Below are positions 46,401-56,411 of a stretch of DNA of 64,000 nucleotides, piece after piece. The notes beneath the pieces were generated by a model, which searched no databases, had not been told where the DNA came from, and was given only the letters and a program-made list of their open reading frames with translations. The DNA comes from Stachybotrys elegans. Its lineage: Eukaryota; Ascomycota; Sordariomycetes; Hypocreales; Stachybotryaceae. Location: NCBI GenBank assembly GCA_020746835.1, contig JAGPNK010000016.1, forward strand, positions 744,001-808,000. The letters run 5' to 3'. Numbering within the stretch: the first letter of the stretch is position 1; every line of letters starts with the position of its first letter. The translations under genes were made by a program, and so were the position numbers.

Positions 46401-48823
46401 TCGCTGTCCATTGTTATTCTCGTCGTGCTCGCTGCAGGAAGCAAACCAAGACGATCCCGTTTCGAACTTGCGTGGCACCACCGCCGGGCCAGCGGCCCCA
46501 TTGTTGTGGTCACGATGCTGCCTAACATTTCTCATGAGCTGGTGACTTCACTGTGTACGTGTCCTCATTCCCCCGTAATGCGCGGGCTGTCGTTGTCGGC
46601 GCAGCTGCCTGCAAAGTATGGATACCTCGACTTTGACAGCAATCCAATGTATCTCCTGATAGCACACGATGGAGACGAGACGCCTCGGGCCCTGGAGGGA
46701 CCGGTCCCCAATGTTTGTGTGGAGCAACACGAAAAGAGGGTGTGTGTGATGCAGTGTGTGTGACCAGCTCTCCTCGATAAGGTGCTCCGTACTCGAGTAT
46801 GGATACCTCGCTGCCTCTCTTCTGCCCAGCTAGCTGCTCGTTCCGTCTGCTTGCTGTCTCACTTCCCGGCAAGCCCGCCCTCATGATTGGACGTCACGGG
46901 CATGCGACAGACGCACTCCTTTCAACCTGCATACCGGCTGTTTTCGATGTGCAGACTACTGGATACAGTAAGGTATCAACCACGCTGATACTACGGCACG
47001 CCATACTGATACATCGCGCCGTTGCCCATGGCTTCCGGGCTTGACGCTGCAGTGATTGTTTACCATACCTGCGTCGTGCCTGATTCTCAAGTCGTTGCAA
47101 ATTGATCAGAAACCCGCCCCCCCTTTGCCCTTTGCCACACCACAGCGACCACACCCTCATGGCATCGTCATGCACACGCCGAGCTCCACGTATGTAGCCT
47201 CCCGTGCCTTGCTTGCCTTGGCTCATTCAACCTGCATATCTGACCTGGCAGAAGTTGTATCCTCTCCCCCACAAGGCGCCTCGGAGCACCACAAGGCACA
47301 GGGGAAGGGAGCAGCTCCCCCAGCTACGCTGCCAAGTTCCTCAAACCTGACGCAAGCATAAGGTACCGACACAGCAAGCCCCATGTTCCAAGTAAGTTGA
47401 GGTGTCTTTGCCCGGGCCCCGTGTCTGCCCGTCTTCTCCCCGCCCCTCGAAACACTGCTGCTCTGTGACTGGAGGAACTCTCGTCATCTTGTTTCATCGA
47501 TTGTGGCTCTTCTTATCGTCAGTACATAAAACTGGGATAAGCATCAAGCCAGGATTGGCCAGGTCCTAGATTGAAGCCCCTCTCCCGGTATCTCTCTATC
47601 TCTCACGTTCTTGCAGCCCCAGATTATCTCCTGGATCTACTCCGATACTCGCTGGTCACGATATTTCCCCTGAGTCAACTTCACCATCGGCCAGAAAACC
47701 AGCAAAGTTGGTGGGACCCTGAATTGTGTTGTCGGTCATGCGCATCGTTTCCTCAGCTCCATGGTGGGGACACACGATCTGTCTCGGTCGTATCGATGAT
47801 AGTGCATCGTAGGCTCCATACCCTTTGGTCACAGTGTACGCACGGAAGGACGAGGTAGAGGTTCACGTTCTCCAGACAGATCCTCAACGTAATGACATGG
47901 GCTTGGTTCGTAATGTCCTTCTGCATGCCTGGCGTATCGCCGTTGTTGTTATTTGCTTCTAACATGAGGCAGCAACAGACGGCTAGGAACCAAGCTGTTT
48001 CAGAAGACCCCTGATCATCTGCCACGTTCCCGTAAACACAATTCATGAGATCACGTATCGCCCATATCTTGGGCTAGTTCGCTCCATCACGTGTCCTTTG
48101 ATGAGCTCTGGTAGGTAGCTTATGCATCCATGTCCGTCGTTTGAGCCTTGGTTATCGGCCAATTGACCCTATAATGACGATTTCTCAACCGAAGCTATAC
48201 GGGGTGGCTGGCGGCATGGCGACATGGCAGCATTTCGTGTTGCGTGCTTGACGACTGTTGATAACGCAGCATTGAGTTAGCATGACGATAGCGCACTCCT
48301 GCTCTTCTCCTTGATGCATAGATAGGGAGTAGGTGGCTCTAGGTTAGTAGAGGTAGTCTGCCAACTGCCCTGGCGATCTTACCCCACACCGCCTCTATGC
48401 CGTTCGCGGATTAGACCACCTGGTGTCTTATTGGTTGGGATTGGCCTCACCTCGCTCCTAATCTCAATCACAAGGTACCCAGCGGCGGGCGGGGCGGCAA
48501 GTCGAAATTGTTGGCTACGGTTTTGGCTTGACCGCCTTTGGCTCTGGAGGCTTCATTTCGTCTGATCCAAGCTTGCCAGCCCCAGCCTCCTTTTGACCTG
48601 CATGAAAAGATCGATAAACTGCCAGGTCAGAGCATCCAGACCAGGATTGCTGGCCAAGACGGGAAGCAGGAAAACAACCACAACCAGTCGGCTCACCGAA
48701 CGGGCAAACCTGAAGCTCCGCGCAATCTCCCGTCCTGCACTCCGTGGCTCCATCCTGGCCCGACCTTTCACACCGTGTCCTGACCGCCACGTAGGGCCGC
48801 ACCAGGCTCACTCCTCAGTCGAG
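43460..48823. promoter_or_regulatory. Very large divergent gene-free region kinase / UTR4 (5.4 kb)
   Basis: I could not assemble any conserved gene here on either strand. From about 43540 to 44950 the minus strand (the kinase sense strand) is C/T-rich, with repeated CATC/CCATC blocks (44640-44930), like a long leader and promoter. From about 45000 to 48500 the sequence has ordinary composition, many short frames and no family match. Possible contents are distal control elements or a noncoding RNA, but the sequence gives no proof. No tRNA fold was seen. Confidence 0.4.
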
Positions 48824-50110
48824 ATGGCGGCGCAACCAGCCTCTGGCTTTGCCGACGACTTTGACGTTCTGCTCTTTGACATCGGTACGCTTTGCCTCCT
48901 CCTTCCCAGCCCCTCACAAGCAGCGTCATGTGCTGTGAGAAGTTTTTTTTTCTTATCTTTTTTTCCGTCCTCCTGCCTTCTTCTTCCGTCATAGCTTTGC
49001 TGGTGCAAGCCACCATGATGTTTGGCATATGTATCAAATCCTTGCTGATGTCGTGATTTCTCTACTCTAGAAGGAACTGTCTGTCCGATCTCATTTGTCA
49101 AGGACGTCCTGGTGAGTTCACCCAAGAGTTGAGTTTTGGCTACAAGCCTTTCTCTGGGAAAAAGCACACTGAGCTCCTCACACCCATTCCCAATCTTCTC
49201 ACCCACATGTCTTACTCGCTCGTCGTAACGGCACTTCTGTTATTGGATCAATCGCAATAGTTTTGCGCCCGCTTTGCCCAACCCCGCCCTTCACTACAGA
49301 ATCACCTATGTTGATCGTCCCTGTCTTATACATGCCGTCTGGATATAGCCACCAAGCTAGCCAGGCCACTCCCCTTGCGCTACCCTACATCCCGCCCCTG
49401 GTTTTTGTTCGCTTCGTTGGTAACTGACGCCGTCGTCTTTCCTGCACCAGTTCCCGTACGCTTTGGAATCGTTACCCAAGGTCCTCCAGGAGCATTGGGA
49501 CAACCCTTCCTTCGTCCAGTACCGCGATGCCTTCCCGCCTGAGCACCGGGGCAACCCGGCTGCCCTTGAAGCCCATGTGCGAGACCTCGTACGTCAGGAC
49601 TCTAAAGTATCTTACCTCAAGGCCCTCCAAGGCCACCTATGGAAGCATGGCTACGAGACTGGAGAGATTCAGGCTCCCTTGTTCCCAGACGTCGCGCCCT
49701 GCATCGCCGCCGCCCGTGCCGCCGGCAAGAATATCATGATATATTCGTCAGGTTCAGTCCCAGCCCAGAAGCTGCTCTTTGGCCACACCAACGCAGACCC
49801 CGCCGACCTGACGCCCCAAATCTGCGACTGGTTTGACACGGTCAATGCGGGTCCCAAGACCGACGTGGCTAGCTACAAGGCCATTCTTTTGAAGCATCCC
49901 GACATCGACCCCGCACGCTGGCTCTTCTTCAGCGATAATCTCAAGGAGGTCGAAGCGGCTCTTGGTTCCGGCATGCGAAGTCTGCCAGTCATGCGCCCAG
50001 GCAATGCACCGTTGCCAGACGATCACCCCCTGGCGCGCCATGCAATTCTCGACTTTACGCCGGAATCCGCAGAGCGTAGTCGTGCGTCCATTCTGGAGCT
50101 GTCTGGTTGA
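48824..50110 (+). CDS. UTR4: Enolase-phosphatase E1 (Utr4), methionine salvage
   Basis: Three exons (48824-48884, 49071-49111, 49451-50110) encode 253 residues. The HAD nucleophile motif is DIEGT (Asp19, split by intron 1), followed by VCPISFVKDVLFPYALE. Later motifs are IYSSGSVPAQKLLFGHT (motif II Ser), the lysine in NAGPKTDVASYK, and FFSDNLKEVEAA (motif III/IV Asp). The enzyme converts 2,3-diketo-5-methylthiopentyl-1-phosphate to the enediol and then dephosphorylates it in the methionine salvage pathway. The introns are unusually long for this window (186 and 339 bp against 48-90 bp). The middle exon is only 41 bp. Joining across intron 2 gives the family sequence without a gap, so no exon is missing. 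Confidence 0.95.
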
Positions 50111-50573
50111 CTACCCGGCAGTGGTGTTGGGTTGACTCGGATCTGATTCGGTGCGATGTTGGAAGAGTGAGGGGCCCTTACGTAGTCCAACACAGTGTAG
50201 GCTGATAGTTGCCACATTTAGCAACCTCAGTGCGTCAGAAGGCCCTCCATAAGACAGACTCCCGGCTGCAACAGCTGTCTCGGCGTCGATGCCGCTGACT
50301 GATACCAATGGCACTATGCCGTATCTTCAGCAAGTGATTGGAGGAACAGTGTGGTGGTGGTGGCATCTAGGCCCGGACGATCTTTACTGTTTTTCCGACA
50401 CAGTGAGTATGATCGTCGCCTGTTCGCACATCGCTCCCCAATGTTACATGCCGGGTAGACAAAAAGGACTCGAGCGTTTTAACGGTCCCCTGTAAGCGAC
50501 AGCGTGTCCTTGTGATAGTCCGTCATTTCGATCAACAGATCCGCATTGCTGTTCATTCGAGATAGACATGGTT
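50111..50573. other. Convergent 3' region UTR4 / BMT2
   Basis: This 463 bp region lies between convergent stop codons. Only probable 3' untranslated sequence is visible. Confidence 0.35.
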
Positions 50574-51433
50574 CTATGATTTTAGGATGATCGCAAAGTT
50601 GTTTCTCGTCCGGCCTGGATTGACCTCCTTCTTCGGGAATGTCAGGTTGGTGGTGGTGAGGGTCTTCTCCCGTTTCCACAAGCCATATGTCAATTTCTGC
50701 GTCACTTTGTCGCGAACTCTGACGTATCCCAGCATTCTCATCAACTCTTGTAGGCTCGAATCGGTGAGGTATCGTGAGTTGTCAACGCAGCTTCTCGGAA
50801 GCACCAGAAAGAGTGATGGAAGAAATGGCTCCGAGCTGGTGGCCGAGTTGCTGATCTGCAGGCGGAGGAATGCCAGCGTCCGTCGCAGCATGTCTCCGCG
50901 ACCGGTAGCGTCCGGCACGAAATTGAGAACCAAGCTCAGTGATATCATATCAAACTTGTCTGCTTCGTCAGTTGGCAGGGGACGCTCCATGAAGTCCTGC
51001 TTCTGAATGCCCGGCTCTTGGCTGTTGAGGTCGATATGCACCATATCGAAAAGACCGCTAACAGAGCATGCATTGCGAGTGCTCAAGGCTCCAACCTCGA
51101 GCATGCGTAGACGCTCCCCGGATGCTTTCAGCTCGTCTACTGGGAGCCAATCCAGCAGAATCTTCGACGTGTCCCCCCTCGGTCGGCACTCTGCCCTTGT
51201 AGGCTGGCTTGTTGATAGTGGGCCAGGCCTCCAAGCTTGCCAAGCTCCGCAGATATCGAGGACTCGGATTCCTTGTCGCCCTTTGCTACTGCCTGTTGTC
51301 GCTTTTTCTCAAGCTGATGATGTTTGTTGATCAGGGACCTGCTGGCCTTGCGAGACATGGTTCGCAATGGCTTTGCCGTCGGCGGTCTTCCATGGGAAAG
51401 ACTCTTCCCTGTCGTCTTCTTCTTGAGCCCCAT
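50574..51433 (-). CDS. BMT2: 25S rRNA adenine-N1 methyltransferase Bmt2, interrupted by a -1 frameshift
   Basis: The protein is clear but lies in two frames. Frame A begins MGLKKKTTGKSLSHGRPP at 51433 and runs through LINKHHQLEKKRQQA to SADRGG. Frame B picks up at TSKILLDWLPVDELKASGE and continues MLEVGALSTRNACS, FDMVHIDLNS, FDMISLSLVLNFVPDA and LFLVLPRSCVDNSRY, ending at 50574. The switch is at a run of six C on the + strand (51173-51178). One more base there would restore about 286 residues and the family motif GGDxSK. Bmt2 methylates N1 of A2142 (yeast numbering) in 25S rRNA, with SAM bound at the EVGALSTRN loop. The two halves show no other damage. This could be a sequencing indel, a recent inactivating mutation or, less likely, programmed shifting. 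A splice explanation was not found. Confidence 0.88.
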
Positions 51434-51927
51434 ATTCAGCAACGAGGAGCGCAACTGGGCTCTGTTCTGGTTTCCTTTTGGTGTTTGCAGCTGCCTGGTG
51501 GTGGTAATCTTCATGAACCATGAGTTCTCATAGGCATGAAGACGAGCTCTGCATCAACTTGACAAAATCATGTTTTGCTATGAGGCCAATCGTCCACACC
51601 AAGGGACTGGATGCATCCAATGTCGTTGAAGCAACTGCGGCTTGGGAACTGAGGTTAGAATTCGGTGTAAGTCGTTTTCTTGCTCGCAATTCATGAGCAT
51701 ATCAATCGCAGAGTGGGTCGGACTCTGGGTCGGACTGTTATCACCACGTGATAATTGGTGAAGGCGCTGGCCAATCAAAATACCCTGCTTGAGAGCCACA
51801 ACAGCCCTAATGAATAAAAATCTACCCACAAAGACCGCAACTTCTTTTTCCTGCAGCCTGTCACTTTCACGCCCATCACGACAACCACAAAGCACTCCTC
51901 AGCTGTGCCCAAACGACCATCGACACA
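51434..51927. promoter_or_regulatory. Divergent promoter region BMT2 / uL23
   Basis: This 494 bp stretch holds a direct repeat of GGGTCGGACT (51715-51724 and 51727-51736), a CACGTG at 51745-51750 and a CCAAT at 51771-51775. These lie 153-213 bp before the uL23 ATG and are good candidates for ribosomal-protein promoter elements. That role is inference. Confidence 0.45.
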
Positions 51928-52730
51928 ATGGCCCCCGCTAAGAAAGGTACGGGATAACAACCTGCGAAGATGCAGCCACACGATCGTCGAACGAGACAAT
52001 ACCAGACGTCGTCTCCAGCATCATGCAAGAGAGATTTTGGCAGTACCAAGTGTCGTTCTCCCGCACATGTGAAGCAGACTTTGGCAACACCAGACGTCGT
52101 CTCCTCCCGCATCATGGCAGCAGCAGACTTTGCGAGTTCTGAAAAGAGCGATTGCTGATGCGTATTTTCATGTAGCCGCCGCCGCTAAGGGCACCAAGAA
52201 GGCCAACGCCGCCGCAAAGGCTGCGCTTGTTGTACGTGGGAAATCATTTGATCGGCCAATGTTGAGAGCTAACCGATTTGCCAGGGAAACTCCTCCCACA
52301 AGCAGCGCAAGGTCCGCTACTCGACCAGCTTCCACCGCCCCAAGACCCTCGTCACTTCTCGGGCTCCCAAGTACCCCCGCAAGTCGATCCCTCACCTGCC
52401 CCGTCTCGATGAGCACAAGGTGGTCCTCTACCCCCTCAACACCGAGAGCGCCATGAAGAAGATGGAGGAGAACAACACCCTCGTCTTCATCGTCGACGTC
52501 AAGGCCAACAAGGCCCAGATCAAGATTGCCCTGAAGAAGCTCTACGACATTGACACCGTCAAGATCAACACCCTGATCCGGTAAGCCCTCCAGAGAAGCA
52601 TGCCACTGATTCCAAGACAAGCGCGTGCTAATCATGTCGCAGCCCTGATGGATCCAAGAAGGCCTACGCCCGTCTTACCCCCGATGTCGACGCTCTGGAC
52701 GTCGCCGCCAACAAGCTGTCTCTTGTTTAA
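51928..52730 (+). CDS. RPL25: 60S ribosomal protein uL23 (Rpl25/L23a)
   Basis: Four exons (51928-51946, 52176-52231, 52285-52580, 52643-52730) give 152 residues. The N-terminus is Ala/Lys-rich ([20 protein letters not shown]). The globular domain follows: [95 protein letters not shown] and the end [12 protein letters not shown]. uL23 lies at the polypeptide exit tunnel and docks SRP and NAC. The N-terminal extension is the nuclear import signal in yeast. The first coding exon is 19 bp and is followed by a 229 bp intron holding three imperfect tandem repeats. The start ATG sits in a usual fungal context (CACAATGG). Confidence 0.95.
52000..52136 (+). repeat. Three imperfect tandem repeats in uL23 intron 1
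   Basis: Units 52000-52043, 52044-52086 and 52087-52136 (44, 43 and 50 bp) share the pattern ACCAGACGTCGTCTCC, then GCA-CATG, then AGACTTTGGCA. Unit 2 is the most diverged. The block fills more than half of the 229 bp intron. Confidence 0.7.
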
Positions 52731-53468
52731 GTTAGCTGAGAGGGGTGCTGCGTGGGATGGGATAGTCTGGTCATATTCAAAGCATGGGCATCGGAAAAGG
52801 CGCACAAGAGTGTCATTTACAGGGTAAAATGATGATGAATTCTAAGACTGCCCACCTGTCGCAATAATAGATGATGATCCGAGATGTGACTTGTAGCCGA
52901 CAAAAGATGCGGAACCTCGATTGCATCAAGCCGGGGTCGTACCTGTCTTCCGCCTTAAAGACTGGTTCTCGTTACATTGTCTAAATTTGGACTCTATTTT
53001 CACAGTAGTTGGCTTGTCTGCATTGGGAAGTTCGAAACGAGGTCGACTGGTACGTATAAACTCACGGCGACGGCCATAGCCTATACCTGGATCGTAGACG
53101 GTGCCAACTCGCGGCTCTTGACCAGAGATGTCTTGCGGTGCTCTTGATTCCGCTACCCCGTCGCTTTGGGGTCCATCACTGCGTTTCCCATGACATCCTT
53201 GCCGGCCTTTGCGTCCGTGGGAAGGATGGAACATCCCTCAATTAATACATGTTATGTTGTACAGTAAGGTAGTCGAGGTCTCTTGGCCTAGACGAACAAT
53301 GCCAGTCCATAAGATACATATCGTACAGAATATGTCGTTACCGCACCCTAAACACCCTCGGAGCTGGCATCAAGGCGCAGGCTCCGATAACCCATTTTCA
53401 CGTCCCATCTAGCTCTAGTAGTCCCGACGGGTTTTCATATTTGCGCCGTGTATGTTGTATTATGGGGC
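52731..53468. other. Convergent region uL23 / TIM8, with an orphan open frame
   Basis: These 738 bp contain the 3' ends of the two genes. A 102-codon ATG frame on the minus strand (53234-52926) has coding-like codons (TVYDPGIGYGRRREFIRTSR) but no recognised family. I do not call it a gene. Confidence 0.35.
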
Positions 53469-53818
53469 TTAGGTGCGCTTCTGGATGTGCTTCATGGTGA
53501 AAAGGCTCAGGTCGAAGAAGCGATCGACGCAGTTGCTCATGCAGGACTCTTCGGATCGATCGAGAGTTCCCTGCTTAATGGGTCCGGTAACACATTTCTT
53601 CCAGCAAAGCTGAGTGACGTGATGGGTTTCTTTGATGAGCAACAGAAGTTGGTTAGATGCATTGGCTTTGCAAGGGAAGGGGGCTTGTTGGGAGCTGTCG
53701 ACATACGAGCCTGGATCTGTGCACGCTGTTCCTCGTTGGCAAGGAACTGACGGAGCTCGACCTTGTCCTTGTCGGTGAGCCTTTCGATATCACTCTCGTT
53801 GACCTGGGAGCTGCTCAT
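53469..53818 (-). CDS. TIM8: Mitochondrial small Tim chaperone Tim8
   Basis: Two exons (53818-53707, 53629-53469; 77 bp intron) give 90 residues. The first exon encodes [36 protein letters not shown]. The second has the twin CX3C motifs CWKKC and CMSNC, spaced as in the family, then [19 protein letters not shown]. Tim8 pairs with Tim13 in the intermembrane space and escorts hydrophobic precursors, such as Tim23, to the inner membrane. The open frame that runs past the donor site encodes a spurious tail and hides the second exon. The length matches yeast Tim8 (87 residues). It is divergent from the DUF2423-like gene. Confidence 0.94.
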
Positions 53819-54144
53819 GCTGGCGGTTGGGAAATGTTGTGTGGCTGAACCTGGAAATACCGGTAGGTTGTCTTGACGTATGTAGTCGCGAGGACTTGAC
53901 TTGGAGTTCGTAGGTAGATGGCTCAAGCTGAGATTTTCGCAGTCAAGCGTCTTCGGGGTCTCGACCAGTTAGATTGCGCGATACGCTTGCAGGCGGGACC
54001 CTTCCAATTATGCCTACTACCCGCGTGGGCGAGGAAAAGCCTAACGAAAAGTGCCACCCTATAGAAACATATTTTCCCACGCAACTCATTTTCTTCTTCA
54101 CGCTCAAACACTGCAATTATCGTGTCGATAACCCTGTCGCAAAC
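53819..54144. promoter_or_regulatory. Divergent promoter region TIM8 / DUF2423-like
   Basis: This 326 bp stretch lies between divergent start codons. No strong motif or other feature is seen. Confidence 0.35.
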
Positions 54145-54654
54145 ATGGCCAAGAGTTCGCGAGCAAGTACCAGGAAATCAAACAACCATCGCAGAGCCGT
54201 CAATGTCTACGGCCCTGCCGAGACAGCGCGCGCGGAGCGCCTGTCCGCCCGCCTGCTGGAACTGGCAAAGCAGCCCAAGCCAGAACCATCCGAGATGAAA
54301 ATCGACGAAGACGGTGAGCAGAAAACCATACACACCCACACACACCCACCCACCCCCTTCCGCTTTCTGTCTCTATCTCATGTTCCCGGGCTGACTGTTT
54401 ATGGACAGAAGAGGATGAGTCTAAGAACGAAGACAGTAAAGGTCTTGACACATGTGAGTTTACACATCCATGGCCCGTTACTACACGTTCACCGCAAGCT
54501 CATATTATCAGCTATGGATGTGGACTCGGCGAAACCTTCAAAGGCCAGGACCGACAGGAAACGGATCGACAAGAGGAAGCAGAAGAAGTCTGGAATTGTT
54601 TTCTCAAAGTACAGCGACAGGTTGGCAGCCAAAAAGAAGAAGGCCGCAAAATAA
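54145..54654 (+). CDS. Small basic nuclear-type protein, DUF2423-like
   Basis: Three exons (54145-54313, 54409-54453, 54512-54654) give 118 residues. The N-terminus MAKSSRASTRKSNNHRRAVN with NVYGPAETARAERLSARLLELA resembles the DUF2423 family of short, basic MAKS-starting proteins, related to human LLPH. An acidic middle (EMKIDEDEEDESKNEDSK) leads to MDVDSAKPSK and a very basic tail, KRIDKRKQKKSGIVFSKYSDR ending in a Lys run. A nucleolar or ribosome-assembly role is likely from composition and family, but is inference. For exon 2 I used the stronger GTGAGT donor. An upstream donor in the same phase would shorten the protein by four or five residues. Intron 1 carries an ACACCC repeat (54333-54356). 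Confidence 0.75.
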   Translation: MAKSSRASTRKSNNHRRAVNVYGPAETARAERLSARLLELAKQPKPEPSEMKIDEDGEQKTIHTHTHPPTPFRFLSLSHVPGLTVYGQKRMSLRTKTVKVLTHVSLHIHGPLLHVHRKLILSAMDVDSAKPSKARTDRKRIDKRKQKKSGIVFSKYSDRLAAKKKKAAK

Positions 54655-55484
54655 TCAAGCTTTTCCTCTACTTATTCAACATTCCCTGAACCTATTATCC
54701 CTGACAGATGTCCCACATGAAATAATTTGAACGCATATGTCTGTGTCGTCAGTCCACCACGGTCCTCTTGGGAAACCGGGCGAACGAGAACGAAGCAGTG
54801 TCCCGAGACGTACTGTAATCCATCATATGAAGCCTCCACCCCTTGAATACTCGACAAGCTCCATACCATCATTGCTCTTCCCAATGCTGTGACTCTAGGC
54901 AGGTTTCCTCACCCAAGACCATGATGGGACGGTCAACTCCCTTGTGACCAGACAGTTGCCTTCCTATCCTCCTGGCCCCGTCTCTCTTCCCGACCGTCCC
55001 ATCTGTCCATCGGAAGCATCGAGCACCGCCACTTTGCTCAAAAAGCCGATACAAAAAACTCCACCAAACGCAAAACAAGCCCGATCTAAACAACTCCACC
55101 AAAGTCCAAAAGTAAGAGAAGATAAAAGACTGGAGAAGACATAATGGAAATTGCAGGTTCCAAGGCCAGAAAGAAGGCACCGCAGAACCATGATCCGCCA
55201 CAGGCTGATAGAACACCCTAATACCCCGTGAATTGGTCATGGCTGGAGATGGCTTTCGCTTTCTTCCGTTCGGTGGCTCAATCAAGGCTACCGCTGCAGA
55301 GCACGAAGTTTCCAACGCCACCAAGACCGCAAAGGGATGTAGTAAATTGAGGCTCGGCCCAAAGACAAGAAGAAAACAAAGAATAGAAAGAAGGAGGTGA
55401 TAAAAATACAGGATATCAAGGACCATGTCCTTTGCCCAGTACGTCTGCCCCATTGAACTCCTATAACCATGCCACTACCCCAGT
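54655..55484. other. Convergent 3' region DUF2423-like / WOPR gene
   Basis: This 830 bp region lies between convergent stops and is probably mainly 3' untranslated sequence of the WOPR gene. The 194-codon minus-strand frame at 54869-55453 has no family features. Confidence 0.35.
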
Positions 55485-56411
55485 CTACTGGCCTTCGCTC
55501 CAGTTCGGAGTCCCCCATTCATACTGTTGGGGAACATGATACGAAGGAGCTCGGTCAAACTGAGGTTGTTGTTGCCACGGATCGGGACCCCCTGGTGTAT
55601 ATCGTGGGACCCCGTAGTCGGCCGGTGCGAAGTGGAGAGGCTGCTGTGAAGGCCCCGGTGCCGTCATCCCCGAGCTGTAGGTGTAGCCCGGCTGGACGAA
55701 CGAAGTGTCGTAGAATTGGCTGAGTGGTTCGGGAACAGGGAGATGGGCGGGAGCGGGAGCGGGAGCAGACATCTGGGGAGGGAAAGCCAGCTCAAAGTCC
55801 TCCACCAATGACCGGAAGTTCTGGTCCATGAGTAGCTCTGCTCGGGGAGTACAGAAGCTAATGGCCGGATCGCTGGAAGGGGTGAGGAGGCGACCATTGA
55901 CTACATCATCGAGGCTATAGTAGCCAACAATATGATGCGTCACACCATTGTATCGAATGCTGATGGTCTTCTTTACTAGGCCGCTGTCCTTGAAGTCGTA
56001 TGAGTCGATGAGGGATCCAATCAGAGGTTGCAATTCGGCTCGAGAACCGATGGGACCGCTCGAGTCGGGTTTCTCGATGCCTCCCGAGATGGATGGCCTC
56101 TTCTTCTTGTTCTTAAGCGCCCTCTTCTTCTCGCCAGGGGTAAAGGGTTTGTCGAGCTCTCGATAGATTAGGAAGTTGCCCAATATGCGACTGGGACTCC
56201 ATGATACGCCATCGGTCCATCGTTTAATGCCAGAAGACTGTTCCTCGTACACGAAGACGGAGCCGCTCTTGATGAGGGATTGGCGCTCTCGATCGTGAGG
56301 ACGGCGAGGAACGTGGTTCTTGATTCCTCGGAGGCAGGACTCGGACAAGACGAGGGCGTCCTGGGTGGTTGCAATGTAGCCCACGTAGGTGGGCTCGATA
56401 TTTGATTCCAT
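55485..56411 (-). CDS. SGE1: WOPR-domain transcription factor (Gti1/Pac2 family; Sge1/Ryp1/Wor1 type)
   Basis: A single coding exon gives 308 residues. WOPR box a spans about 5-95: EPTYVGYIATTQDALVLSES, KNHVPRRPHDRERQSLIKSG, SVFVYEEQSSGIKRWTDGVSW, SPSRILGNFLIYREL. Box b at about 145-185 reads SGLVKKTISIRYNGVTHHIV, GYYSLDDV. The C-terminus is Pro/Gln/Tyr-rich, as in activators of this class. Wor1, Ryp1 and Sge1 are master regulators of morphological switching and, in plant pathogens, of effector genes. An ATG at 56513 would add 34 residues. It has a poor context and lies in a probable 5' leader intron (donor GTAAGT near 56570, acceptor ACAAG near 56466). ATG 56411 has purine at -3 and G at +4, so I prefer it. 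KRALKNKKKRP is a probable nuclear signal. Confidence 0.92.
   Translation of the reverse strand: MESNIEPTYVGYIATTQDALVLSESCLRGIKNHVPRRPHDRERQSLIKSGSVFVYEEQSSGIKRWTDGVSWSPSRILGNFLIYRELDKPFTPGEKKRALKNKKKRPSISGGIEKPDSSGPIGSRAELQPLIGSLIDSYDFKDSGLVKKTISIRYNGVTHHIVGYYSLDDVVNGRLLTPSSDPAISFCTPRAELLMDQNFRSLVEDFELAFPPQMSAPAPAPAHLPVPEPLSQFYDTSFVQPGYTYSSGMTAPGPSQQPLHFAPADYGVPRYTPGGPDPWQQQPQFDRAPSYHVPQQYEWGTPNWSEGQ

Noticed and set aside
48885..49070. Possible box C/D snoRNA in UTR4 intron 1
   Set aside because: A C-box-like ATGATGT and a CTGA are present, but they are too close together and no terminal stem is visible.
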